A stretch of DNA of 64,000 nt from NCBI RefSeq assembly GCF_009930815.1, contig NZ_CP022222.1, positions 5,374,501-5,438,500 on the forward strand, written 5' to 3'. Made by a program: the position numbers and the translations under genes. Each line of letters opens with the position of its first letter. The stretch's first letter is position 1. This document shows positions 36,660 to 44,857 of this stretch, one piece after another. The notes under the pieces were generated by a model. It ran no database searches, was not told where the DNA came from, and saw only the letters and a list, made by a program, of their open reading frames with translations. Source of the DNA: Bradyrhizobium sp. CCBAU 051011. Its GTDB lineage: Bacteria > Pseudomonadota > Alphaproteobacteria > Rhizobiales > Xanthobacteraceae.

Positions 36660-37199
36660 TTAGGAGGTCGGTTTGATTATGGATGAGCTCAGCGCGGATG
36701 TCGCCTGATCGAAGGCGCCGATGTCGCCATAGGCACGAGCAAGAATCATCCCGCCCTCCAGTGTGGCGATGACGTGGTGAGCCCGCGCGGTCGCGCCAGG
36801 ACCTCCGACGCGGCCGGCGAGATCCTCGATGCAGCGGCGGAAGAACGACTGCACCTCGGCCGTCACCTCCGGTGTCAGCGCGCCGGCCTCGGCACCAAGA
36901 ATGCCGCAGAGGCACATGCGCCCGTCGTGCTCGATCGTCTTTCTGACCGCTGCACGATAGGCGCTGATCGCATCCTCAGGGCTCTCATCGGGTTTTGCCT
37001 CGACAGACGCGAGGAATCGCTTCGCGTAGCGCTGGGCCACGGCCGCCGCCATTTTCGCCTTCGTCGGGAAGTGGTGATGGACACTCGCGCTCTTGATTCC
37101 GACCTCAGCCGCCAGGTCGCGGAAACTAAAACCGGCGTACCCGCGATCTCGAATGTGGGCTTCGGCGAGATCCATCAAACGTTCGGCCGTTCCGCTCAC
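36660..37199 (-). CDS. TetR-family regulator 1 (candidate CTATCGATAG repressor)
   Basis: A 179-residue TetR protein with the helix-turn-helix GYAGFSFRDLAAEVGIKSASVHHHFPTK (spanning about residues 20-47) and a ligand domain rich in Cys (CLCGILGAEAG) that could sense electrophiles. The start is GTG with AGGAGAG just upstream. An operator palindrome at 37212-37223 lies only 13 bases before the start codon, the classic position for autorepression. It is closely related to regulator 2. Confidence 0.9.
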   Translation of the reverse strand: MSGTAERLMDLAEAHIRDRGYAGFSFRDLAAEVGIKSASVHHHFPTKAKMAAAVAQRYAKRFLASVEAKPDESPEDAISAYRAAVRKTIEHDGRMCLCGILGAEAGALTPEVTAEVQSFFRRCIEDLAGRVGGPGATARAHHVIATLEGGMILARAYGDIGAFDQATSALSSSIIKPTS

Positions 37200-37211
37200 G
37201 AAGCTCTCCTG

Positions 37212-37223
37212 TCTATCGATAGA
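37212..37223. promoter_or_regulatory. operator upstream of tetR1
   Basis: TCTATCGATAGA (extended GTCTATCGATAGATAGAC) lies 13 bases before the tetR1 start and adjoins its ribosome site, so binding should block tetR1 expression. Confidence 0.75.
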
Positions 37224-37332
37224 TAGACTACTTTAGCGCGATTGGCCAGTGAAATTTGTCTCGTGAGACCTAATGGAAGCGAATAACTCGCGTCATGATT
37301 CCGGAAACACCCTGTTTCGGGTGCCGGTTCTA

Positions 37333-37884
37333 CTACTTGAGACGGCGCGCCGCCGCCTTCATCGGCGCAGGCTTCTTGCTCTTGGTGAATTCCCTTGTGG
37401 CGTTGTCGTAGACGCTGAAATCGTTCACCGCGTTGGCGACCACGAGTGCGCCGGTGATTGTGGAAAGCAACTGAGACGCCTCGTCCGGCGGCAAGCCTTC
37501 CTCGACAAGCTTGTCATGGCACATCTTGAAGAAGCGCTTGACCTCGGCGGCCACCTCCGGGGGCAGATCCTGCGATGAAGCTCCGAGCACTGCGCACGGG
37601 CACATCCGATCCTGCGAGTGAAGCGTTCCGCGAAACGCCTTCACCCAGACCTTGATCGGGTTACTCTCCTTGCCGAGCTCGCGCTCGATCAGTTCCGCGG
37701 TCTCGGCGGTGTAGCGCTTGATGACAGCTGCAGCGAGATCTTCCTTGGTCGGGAAGTGGTAATGCACGCTCGAACTCTTCACGCCGACATCCGCGGCGAT
37801 CTCGCGAAAACTGAAACCGTTGAAGCCGCCTCTCCGCATCCGCCGCTCAGCGGCGTCCATGATGGCGGCAGCGACATCACTCAT
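37333..37884 (-). CDS. TetR-family regulator 2 (paralogue of regulator 1)
   Basis: A TetR protein of 183 residues from the start at 37884, chosen because GGGAG lies seven bases upstream and because the more upstream ATG (37899) would sit almost on the operator. The helix-turn-helix GFNGFSFREIAADVGVKSSSVHYHFPTK closely parallels regulator 1, and the ligand domain has a comparable Cys patch (CPCAVLGASSQ). Two operators lie between it and the divergent ABM gene. The C-terminus is basic. Confidence 0.9.
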   Translation of the reverse strand: MSDVAAAIMDAAERRMRRGGFNGFSFREIAADVGVKSSSVHYHFPTKEDLAAAVIKRYTAETAELIERELGKESNPIKVWVKAFRGTLHSQDRMCPCAVLGASSQDLPPEVAAEVKRFFKMCHDKLVEEGLPPDEASQLLSTITGALVVANAVNDFSVYDNATREFTKSKKPAPMKAAARRLK

Positions 37885-37902
37885 CAGGTCTGCTCCCATG
37901 GG

Positions 37903-37920
37903 CTATCTCTCGATAGGTAG
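37903..37920. promoter_or_regulatory. degenerate operator upstream of tetR2
   Basis: CTATC-TCTC-GATAG (with a following GTAG) keeps both half-sites with one changed central base. It lies 19 bases before the tetR2 start. Confidence 0.6.
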
Positions 37921-37953
37921 GGCTTTGAAAGACCAAAAAGCAACAACTTTAAT

Positions 37954-37967
37954 CTATCTATCGATAG
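37954..37967. promoter_or_regulatory. operator in the tetR2-ABM divergent region
   Basis: CTATCTATCGATAG is the canonical form, between tetR2 (minus) and the plus-strand ABM gene, so it could control both. Confidence 0.75.
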
Positions 37968-38100
37968 GACATTGTGCTAGACGATTCGGTCGGCATTCGA
38001 ATAAGGAACGGTTCTGCCTGACCAAGGTGTTGCGGACCGTGATCCGCCGAGACGGCGGCGCTGTTCCCGATTGAAACTCCAAGCGAACGGGTTCAGCAGA

Positions 38101-38769
38101 ATGTTCTCTGTTATTTTCGAAGTCCACCCAAAGCGCAGCGAATTCGAGCTTTACCTCGCGCTCGCCAAAGACCTGAAGCCAATCCTTGAGGGGATCGACG
38201 GTTTCATTGACAACGAACGGTTTGAGAGCAAGCGCCGGCCAGGGTGGATTCTCTCACATTCGACCTGGCGCGACGAAAAGTCCGTCGTTCGATGGCGCAC
38301 GATCGCCAAGCACCATGAGACGCAACAACGCGGCCGCGACGAGGTTTTTCAGGACTACCACCTGCGTGTCGGCGAGGTCGTGTCCGATTCAACGCCGCCG
38401 GACGGGGTAAAGCTCGTCGAGCAGCGGCTGGACGAGACCGAGGTCGGCGACGCAAAATTTGTTGCGCTGACTGAAATCTCTCCCGCCGGCAACCCCGTCC
38501 CCGAGAACCTCGCAGAGCTACTGGCGCTCGATCGACACCGTCCGGCTCTGCTGGACCATGACGTCTTCGCGAGCATCTACAACGAGGGGAAATTGGCGCT
38601 CCTCACGTCGTGGCGCGACCGCCGATCGGCGGAGGCGTTCGACGTCAGTCCTGCCGCCAGCGCTGGCGTGGTCAGGCATCGCGTCGTGCGCATCGTGCGC
38701 GACTACGGCATGCTCGACCGACGCGAGAGCCCGCAATACTACCCAGAGATTGCGCGCGTAGCCCAATAG
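38101..38769 (+). CDS. two-domain ABM-family monooxygenase-like protein
   Basis: A 222-residue protein made of two antibiotic-biosynthesis-monooxygenase (dimeric alpha-beta barrel) units. The first runs MFSVIFEVHPKRSEFELY to HLRVGEVV, including GFIDNERFESKRRPGWILSHSTWRD. The second, from about residue 115, has FVALTEISP and LALLTSWRDRRSAEAF. Single-chain double ABM proteins replace the usual homodimer. Divergent from tetR2 across two operators. The substrate is unknown; quinols or aromatic intermediates are plausible. Confidence 0.8.
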   Translation: MFSVIFEVHPKRSEFELYLALAKDLKPILEGIDGFIDNERFESKRRPGWILSHSTWRDEKSVVRWRTIAKHHETQQRGRDEVFQDYHLRVGEVVSDSTPPDGVKLVEQRLDETEVGDAKFVALTEISPAGNPVPENLAELLALDRHRPALLDHDVFASIYNEGKLALLTSWRDRRSAEAFDVSPAASAGVVRHRVVRIVRDYGMLDRRESPQYYPEIARVAQ

Positions 38770-38891
38770 GGCTTCCGCTACGGCACCCGGAGATATCGGC
38801 CGGACCGGCGCAACGGTTTTTCGGCGCTCGTTCTTCAAGATGACGCCGTGCTCGCGGCGGTCGCTTGCCGATGACAATCCCAACGGATCGT

Positions 38892-39083
38892 TTATCCGAG
38901 GAGATCGATCGCCGTCACCTCGCACCCTCGCTCTGCGAGCAAGGGCACGACGTGGCGCCACAGGAGGCGGGACGTCGGAATCCCGTGCAGCAGCGCGACG
39001 CGGCATCCCTTCCCGGTCTGCGAGAAGGCAATCCGCTGTCCCTCGATCAGCACGGAGTGCGGGATATCCAATTCGGCGTCCAC
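38892..39083 (-). pseudogene. 5' fragment of an alpha/beta hydrolase gene
   Basis: The 63-codon frame starts MDAELDIPHSVLIEGQRIAF and contains VALLHGIPTSRLLWRHVVPLL, the oxyanion-loop HG motif and following helix of haloalkane-dehalogenase-like hydrolases. It then stops after AIDLLG, before the nucleophile elbow. The catalytic part is missing, so it is a truncated remnant. Confidence 0.7.
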
Positions 39084-39171
39084 GACCTGGCTCTTCTTTT
39101 CGGTTCAACGAAAACAACGGGAACGACCGGAACGGAGACCAGCAACGCGCCGATCTCCGTCCCGGTCGAGG

Positions 39172-42100
39172 TCAAGCGGATTGGGAAACCGAAGCCTCCT
39201 CCACCGCATCTGCCTTCTTTGCCCGGAACCTCTGGATCATCACATAGAAGGCCGGCGTGAAGAGAAGCCCGAAGATCGTCACCCCGAGCATCCCGAAGAA
39301 CACGGCGGTTCCGAGCGATTGCCGCATCTCGGCGCCGGCGCCGGTCGCGGTCGCGAGCGGCAAGACGCCCAGGATGAATGCAAACGACGTCATGAGGATC
39401 GGCCGAAGGCGTGTCTTCGCCGCGCCGACCGCCGCCTGTTCGGGCGACTCGCCCCGCGCCTGCTCTTGCCGGGCGAACTCGACGATGAGGATCGCATTCT
39501 TTGCGGCGAGGCCTACCAGCACGACGAACCCGATTTGCGCCAGGATGTCGATCGGCATACCGCGCAGCTGCAAGCCGGCGGCTGCGGTGAGAAGGCACAT
39601 CGGCAGGATCAGCACGATCGACAGCGGCGTCTTCCAGCTTTCGTACTGAGCGGCCAGGACGAGGAAGACGAAGAGCGCGGCCGCCGCGAAGACGAGGATC
39701 GTTGGCGTGCCCTGCTGCTTCTCCTGATACGACAGTTCGGTCCACTCGAACGCGACACCCATCGGAAGCGCCTGCTTGGCCAGCTCCTCCATCCGCGTCA
39801 TAGCCGTGCCCGAAGAAATGCCCGCTCCGGCCGCTCCCATGATCTCGGCTGCGGGGTAGAGATTGTGGCGGGGGACTCGGTAAGGCGCCGTCTCGTTGCG
39901 GAAGGTCGCGACCGAGCCGATCGGCACCATCTCGCCGGCGGTGTTGCGCACTTTCAGACGCGCGATGTCGTCCGGCGTTCCGCGGAACTGCCCGGCGGCT
40001 TGCGCAATCACCTGGAAGGTGCGGCCGAGGTAGTTGAAGTCGTTGACGTATTGCGAGCCGATATAGAGCTGCAGCGTCGAGAACACGTCGGTCGGCGTCA
40101 GACCGACTTTCTCCGCCTTCAACCGATCGATGTCGGCGAAGAGCGACGGCGATCCGGCATTATAGAGGGTGAACACGCCCGCGAACGTCGGATCCTTGTT
40201 CGCGGCCGCGACGAGATCGTTTGCGGCTTTGGCGAGCGCCTGGGCTCCAAGACCGCCGCGATCCTCGAGCATCAGCTTGAAACCGCCTGCCGAGCCGAGG
40301 CCCTGCACGGGCGGCGGCATGACCGCGATGACATAGGCGTCCTTCAAGACGGCGAGCTTCTCGCGAAGGATCTTGAGCATCGCCGCAGCGTTCACGCCCG
40401 GAATATTCTTTCCATAGAGCGACGGCAGCGCGACAAAGATCGTGCCGGCGTTCGGCGCGACCGTGTTCGTCGTAACGTCGAAACCAGTGACCGGCGAGGT
40501 ATGCTCCATTCCCGGAATGTTGAGCGCGATGTCGTTCACCTGACGGACAACCTCGTCCGTGCGGGCAAGGCTCGATCCAGGCGGAAGCTGAATGACCACG
40601 ACCAGGTAGCCAATGTCCTGCTCGGGGATGAAGCCCGTGGGCATCCGCGACATCTGGAAACCCGTGAGACCGATCAGCGCGACGTAGACGAGGGCGATGA
40701 TGGCGGTGACGCGGACGAAACGCGCGGTCAACTTGCCATACGCAGACGACAGCCACTCAAAGCCGTGGTTGAAGCGGCCGAATACGGCACGCGTGATCCG
40801 GCCGAGACCACGCGGCTTGGCGTGCTCGCCGGTCGGATGCGGCTTGAGCAGGACGGCGCACAGGGCGGGGCTCAGCGTCAGAGAGACGAAACACGAGATC
40901 ACGGTCGAGGCCGAGATCGTGATTGCGAACTGCTTGAAGAACAGACCGCCGATCCCGGAAATGAAAGCAGCGGGAACGAAAACGGCGCAGAGCGTCAACG
41001 CGATGGCGATCAATGCCGTCGAGACGTCGGTCATCGTCTGGTGCGCGGCCTCGCGCGGCGACATGCCCGCTTGCATGTTGCGCTCGACATTTTCCACCAC
41101 GACGATCGCGTCGTCGACGACGATACCGACCGCGAGGACGAGACCGAACAGCGACAAATTGTTGATCGAAACCCCGAAGACGGCGAGGATCGTGAAGGTA
41201 CCGATGAGGGAAATCGGGATGGCCAACACCGGGATGATCGTCGCCCGCCAGTTTTGCAGGAATACGAACACCACGATCACGACGAGGACGATGGCTTCGA
41301 AGATTGTGTGCACGACTTCGTCGATTGACTGGCTGACGAAGGTCGTCGGATCGTAAATGTTGAGGTAGTCGAGACCGGCCGGGAAGCTTTTCTTCAGTTC
41401 CGCCATCTTGTCCCACACCGCTTTCTCGACCTGGACGACGTTTGCGCCTGGCTGAGCAATCACCCAGAACGGCGACGAGTCGTAGCGGTCGGCATAGGCT
41501 TTCGAGCCGTAGTCGGCGGCGCCAAGCTCGACGCGCGCGATATCACGGATCCGCGTCACCCGGCCTTGCGCGTCTGACTTGACGATGACGTCGCCGAACT
41601 GTTCGGGCGTAGTCAGACGGCCGAGCGCCTCGACGCTGATCTCATAGGCCGCCGGATTCGCCACCGGCGGCTTGTTGAGGACGCCTGCCGAGACCTGGGC
41701 GTTCTGGGCGCGCAATGCGCTCAGGATCTCATTTGCACTGATATTGGAGGAGGCGGCCTTGTCGGGATCGACCCAGATCCGCATGGCATATTGCCGTTCG
41801 CCGAGATTCCACAGGTCTGCAACGCCCGGCAGTCGGGAAATTTCGTCTTTGACGTGGAGGATGAAGTAGTTCGAGATATATTCTGCGCTGCGAGAACCGT
41901 CGGGCGAGTAAGGATGCACGCCGAGCAGGAGCGCCGGGATGGTTTTCTTGACCTGCACGCCCTGAAGCTGCACCTCCTGCGGGAGGCGTGAGAGCGTGTC
42001 CTGGACCCGGTTTCGGGTCAGCATCAGTGCCGTGTTGGGATCGGTGCCGACCTTGAAGATGACCGTAATGGTCAGAAGGCCGTTCCCGGTTGACTGGCTG

Positions 42101-42342
42101 GTGATGTAGTCCATGTTCTCGACGCCGTTCACCGCCTGCTCGAGCGGGGTGGCGACCGTGCGCGCCACGGTCTGGCCGGAAGCGCCAGGGTAGGCCGTCG
42201 TGATCTGCACTGTCGGCGGAACGATATTGGGATATTGCGCGACTGGCAGCGACGTCAGCATCGCGAGACCGATCAGCACGAAGAAGATGTTGATCACCGT
42301 CGCGAAGCGGGGATGATCGATGAAAAAATGCGCGAGCTTCAT
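39172..42342 (-). CDS. RND multidrug efflux transporter (AcrB/MexB type)
   Basis: The 1056-residue protein is a full HAE1-type RND pump: N-terminal helix and periplasmic porter domain (TVQITTAYPGASGQTVARTV), the proton-relay DD pair in VGIVVDDAIVVVENVER, and the duplicated second half. It would export hydrophobic drugs or solvents with the adaptor encoded upstream. Two operators lie 78-150 bases before the start, in the 289-base gap after the adaptor gene, so the pump can be switched independently of the adaptor. No outer-membrane channel gene is present locally. Confidence 0.95.
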   Translation of the reverse strand: MKLAHFFIDHPRFATVINIFFVLIGLAMLTSLPVAQYPNIVPPTVQITTAYPGASGQTVARTVATPLEQAVNGVENMDYITSQSTGNGLLTITVIFKVGTDPNTALMLTRNRVQDTLSRLPQEVQLQGVQVKKTIPALLLGVHPYSPDGSRSAEYISNYFILHVKDEISRLPGVADLWNLGERQYAMRIWVDPDKAASSNISANEILSALRAQNAQVSAGVLNKPPVANPAAYEISVEALGRLTTPEQFGDVIVKSDAQGRVTRIRDIARVELGAADYGSKAYADRYDSSPFWVIAQPGANVVQVEKAVWDKMAELKKSFPAGLDYLNIYDPTTFVSQSIDEVVHTIFEAIVLVVIVVFVFLQNWRATIIPVLAIPISLIGTFTILAVFGVSINNLSLFGLVLAVGIVVDDAIVVVENVERNMQAGMSPREAAHQTMTDVSTALIAIALTLCAVFVPAAFISGIGGLFFKQFAITISASTVISCFVSLTLSPALCAVLLKPHPTGEHAKPRGLGRITRAVFGRFNHGFEWLSSAYGKLTARFVRVTAIIALVYVALIGLTGFQMSRMPTGFIPEQDIGYLVVVIQLPPGSSLARTDEVVRQVNDIALNIPGMEHTSPVTGFDVTTNTVAPNAGTIFVALPSLYGKNIPGVNAAAMLKILREKLAVLKDAYVIAVMPPPVQGLGSAGGFKLMLEDRGGLGAQALAKAANDLVAAANKDPTFAGVFTLYNAGSPSLFADIDRLKAEKVGLTPTDVFSTLQLYIGSQYVNDFNYLGRTFQVIAQAAGQFRGTPDDIARLKVRNTAGEMVPIGSVATFRNETAPYRVPRHNLYPAAEIMGAAGAGISSGTAMTRMEELAKQALPMGVAFEWTELSYQEKQQGTPTILVFAAAALFVFLVLAAQYESWKTPLSIVLILPMCLLTAAAGLQLRGMPIDILAQIGFVVLVGLAAKNAILIVEFARQEQARGESPEQAAVGAAKTRLRPILMTSFAFILGVLPLATATGAGAEMRQSLGTAVFFGMLGVTIFGLLFTPAFYVMIQRFRAKKADAVEEASVSQSA

Positions 42343-42419
42343 GGTTCGACTCAGCCTGGTTTTTGACTAGACGCGGCTTGAGCGAGCACGGTCGACACCG
42401 CGTGAAGTTCAAACCGTAA

Positions 42420-42433
42420 CTATCTATCGATAG
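42420..42433. promoter_or_regulatory. operator upstream of the RND pump (proximal)
   Basis: CTATCTATCGATAG, extended to the palindrome ATCTATCGATAGAT at 42422-42435, lies 78 bases before the RND start. Confidence 0.75.
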
Positions 42434-42477
42434 ATTGTTTGGACAATTAGAGGGACGGGCGGGGGCGAGTCAATACT

Positions 42478-42491
42478 CTATCTATCGATAG
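42478..42491. promoter_or_regulatory. operator upstream of the RND pump (distal)
   Basis: A second canonical CTATCTATCGATAG lies 58 bases from the proximal site (about 5.5 helical turns). Apart from these sites, the 42343-42631 gap holds no gene. Confidence 0.75.
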
Positions 42492-42631
42492 GGCTGTGCT
42501 TTCGTGCGCTTTTCTCTCAATTAAGCCTTCGAGACGGAGGAGCGACCAAACGCTCATCCGTCTTGGAGGGGCTCGGGACGACGCCGAGACTGTCTTTCCT
42601 CATGCAGCCTGATATCGGCTGCATCGCGGCC

Positions 42632-43876
42632 TCATTCGGTCGCGGTCTTGTTCCACGCGACCTTGGACGGCGCAACGCGCGGGTCGACGACCGAGCCGGG
42701 ACGAGCCGCCGGGATACCGTCGACAATGACCCTGTCAGTGGGAGCGAGACCCGAGCGGACGACGCGCAGGCCGTCGCGCAGGTCACCGAGCTCTACGGGC
42801 TTCGGCACGACGACGTTCTTGTCGCTGACGGTAAGGACGATATGCGACGACTGATCCGCAAGAACCGAAGCGTCGGGCACGAGGAGCGCGGGGGCCGGAG
42901 CGGTCAAGCCGATGCGAACACGGGCAAACTGTCCGGGTGCCAGGAAGAGATCGGGGTTCTTGAATGTCGCGCGAGCATGAATCGTGCCGCTCGAGCGATT
43001 GACCGTGTTGTCGAGGAAGTTGAGTGCGCCCTGGTAGCCATAGCTGGTTTCATCGCTCAGCGATGCCTCGGCCTTGTTGTCGAGCGGGCCGGCTTGCTTC
43101 TGGCGCTGCCGCTGGAAGGTCAGGTAGTCCTGCTCGCTCATGTCGAAGTCGAGGTAGATCGGGTCGAGCGAGACGAGCGTCGCGAGCAGCGTCGTCGGGC
43201 TCGTGGCGGCGCGGCTGCCGGCAATCAGGCCGCCTACTGAGACCTGCCGGGCGCCGATGCGGCCCGTGAAGGGCGCCGTCACCTTGGTGTATTCGAGATC
43301 GAGCTGTGCGTCGCGGATGCGCGATTGAGCGTCGTCGATCGCGGCTTGGGCGGCCTGCTGCTCTGAAACGCGCTGGTCGAAGATTTCCCGAGTCGAGTTG
43401 CCGGTCTTGAGTAGAGCTTGCGTCCGCTCCAGCTGGTTGGTCGCGAGCCTGTGACGCGACTTGGCAGATTCGAGCGCGGCATTCGCCTGGCCGAGCTTGA
43501 TCTCATAGGGCCGAGGGTCGACGACAAACAAGAGGTCGCCCTTATGGACAATCTGCCCGTCTTCAAAGTGGATCTCGGAGAGCGTGCCGCCGACCTGGGC
43601 GCGCAGCTCGACCCGATTGATGGCCGAGAACTGACCGATCGCTCCGAGGCGCGCTTCGACGTCGCGCTGCAAGGGGTTGATGACGGTCACGGCCGCTAGT
43701 GGAGCCGCGGGGGGCACCGAGGCATGGGAGGCCTCCTGGCTGAAATATGCAAACCCGCCCACGCCACCGGCGATGAGCAGAGCGAGAAGCGGGAGCTGCC
43801 AGCGCAACATCTTGCGATGGCTGGATTTATTGGTCGCTGCGCTGTCGACCGGGGCTTTCAGAAGATTGTCGCTCAT
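42632..43876 (-). CDS. RND periplasmic adaptor (membrane fusion protein)
   Basis: A 414-residue adaptor with one N-terminal anchor helix (LLALLIAGGVGGFAYF). A split lipoyl domain follows (VELRAQVGGTLSEIHFEDGQIVHKGDLLFVVDP and VTAPFTGRIGARQVSVGG) around a coiled-coil hairpin, then the beta-barrel and proximal domains. It couples the RND pump to an outer-membrane channel. The start at MSDNLLKAP was preferred to an in-frame start 30 codons upstream, which would run into the divergent promoter. It is divergent from tetR3. Confidence 0.92.
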   Translation of the reverse strand: MSDNLLKAPVDSAATNKSSHRKMLRWQLPLLALLIAGGVGGFAYFSQEASHASVPPAAPLAAVTVINPLQRDVEARLGAIGQFSAINRVELRAQVGGTLSEIHFEDGQIVHKGDLLFVVDPRPYEIKLGQANAALESAKSRHRLATNQLERTQALLKTGNSTREIFDQRVSEQQAAQAAIDDAQSRIRDAQLDLEYTKVTAPFTGRIGARQVSVGGLIAGSRAATSPTTLLATLVSLDPIYLDFDMSEQDYLTFQRQRQKQAGPLDNKAEASLSDETSYGYQGALNFLDNTVNRSSGTIHARATFKNPDLFLAPGQFARVRIGLTAPAPALLVPDASVLADQSSHIVLTVSDKNVVVPKPVELGDLRDGLRVVRSGLAPTDRVIVDGIPAARPGSVVDPRVAPSKVAWNKTATE

Positions 43877-43920
43877 GGTGTGCCTGCCGTGTTTCGAGGG
43901 ATATTCGAAAGGGTCTTTAT

Positions 43921-44003
43921 TTTTGGAGTAACTGCTCCTATAATCATCAATACGGCGAGAGGCCAAACCAAGTCAAGCGAATTTTGGAGTAAGGGCACCA
44001 AAA
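43921..44003. promoter_or_regulatory. divergent promoter region with TTTTGGAGTAA direct repeats
   Basis: TTTTGGAGTAACTGCTCC (43921-43938) and TTTTGGAGTAAGGGCACC (from 43982, followed by AAAA) share an 11-base direct repeat, and each has an inverted component. The second abuts the tetR3 ATG. It is unrelated to the CTATCGATAG family and is the likely site for regulator 3, controlling itself and the adaptor gene. Confidence 0.6.
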
Positions 44004-44633
44004 ATGTCAGAGCCACAAAAACGCGGCCGCGGTCGGCCGTCGACATTCGACCGCCCATTAGTATTGCGCGAGGCGATGAAGCTGTTTTGGGACAATGGCT
44101 ACGAGGGCACGACCTTCGAGGAGCTCATCTCCAAGATGAGCATCAGCCCGTCGACCTTTTATAACTCGTTCGGCAGCAAGGAGCGCCTCTACCGCGAGGC
44201 GACCGAGAACTTCATGGATTATGCCCAGAACTGGATCCAGGGCGCGCTGTCAGAGGAAGGTGCGACGACGCGCGAAGCCTTTGCGCATCTCCTGGAGTCG
44301 GCTGCGGAGCAGTTCACCCGCGAGGACTTGCCGCGCGGTTGCATGGTTTCGCTGTCGGGGACGCATCAGGCGCCCGACCTCGTGCCGATCCGCGACATGA
44401 TGGTCGAGTATCGCGCGGCGTCCGAGGTCTACCTCGCCGACCGGATCCGAAAGGGAATCCGTGACGGCGACATGCCGAGCACGATCGATGTCGATGCGCT
44501 TGCCGCCTTTATCCACGCGATCGTTCGCGGAATGGCCGTTCAGGCCCGGGATGGAGCAAGCCGCGCGAAGCTTGAGAACATCGGCCGGGTTGCGATGGAA
44601 GCCTGGCCAGAAGCGAGCAAAGTGGCTGAGTGA
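44004..44633 (+). CDS. TetR-family regulator 3
   Basis: A 209-residue TetR protein with an Arg-rich N-terminus (KRGRGRPSTFDR) and helix-turn-helix GYEGTTFEELISKMSISPSTFYNSFGSKERLY (about residues 31-62). It belongs to a different TetR branch from regulators 1 and 2. Divergent transcription from the RND adaptor, with paired repeats between, indicates local control of the pump. The N-terminal GRGRP resembles an AT-hook-like minor-groove contact common in this branch. Confidence 0.9.
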   Translation: MSEPQKRGRGRPSTFDRPLVLREAMKLFWDNGYEGTTFEELISKMSISPSTFYNSFGSKERLYREATENFMDYAQNWIQGALSEEGATTREAFAHLLESAAEQFTREDLPRGCMVSLSGTHQAPDLVPIRDMMVEYRAASEVYLADRIRKGIRDGDMPSTIDVDALAAFIHAIVRGMAVQARDGASRAKLENIGRVAMEAWPEASKVAE

Positions 44634-44857
44634 CACGATTTCGGAGCTGGTCTGCGCGCGACGGCCGTCGCGTGCCGTGCTCCCTCAGGCCACGCGCCAG
44701 GCGCGAAAGGCCCTTTCAAGGTCGATGCTTCGAGAGGCAGAGAAGAACGGTCGTGCGCGTAACGTGCGACGCAGCCGGGCATGCGCTGGCGACAACAGCT
44801 GGTGCGCCCTGACCGAGATCGTGGGCAGATACGTCGCTGCCCGTCTGGTTGACGCTG

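Noticed and set aside
39181..41328. 715-codon plus-strand open frame
   Set aside because: It lies antisense to the RND pump; its Arg/Glu/Asp/His-rich composition is the usual artefact of high-GC antisense frames.
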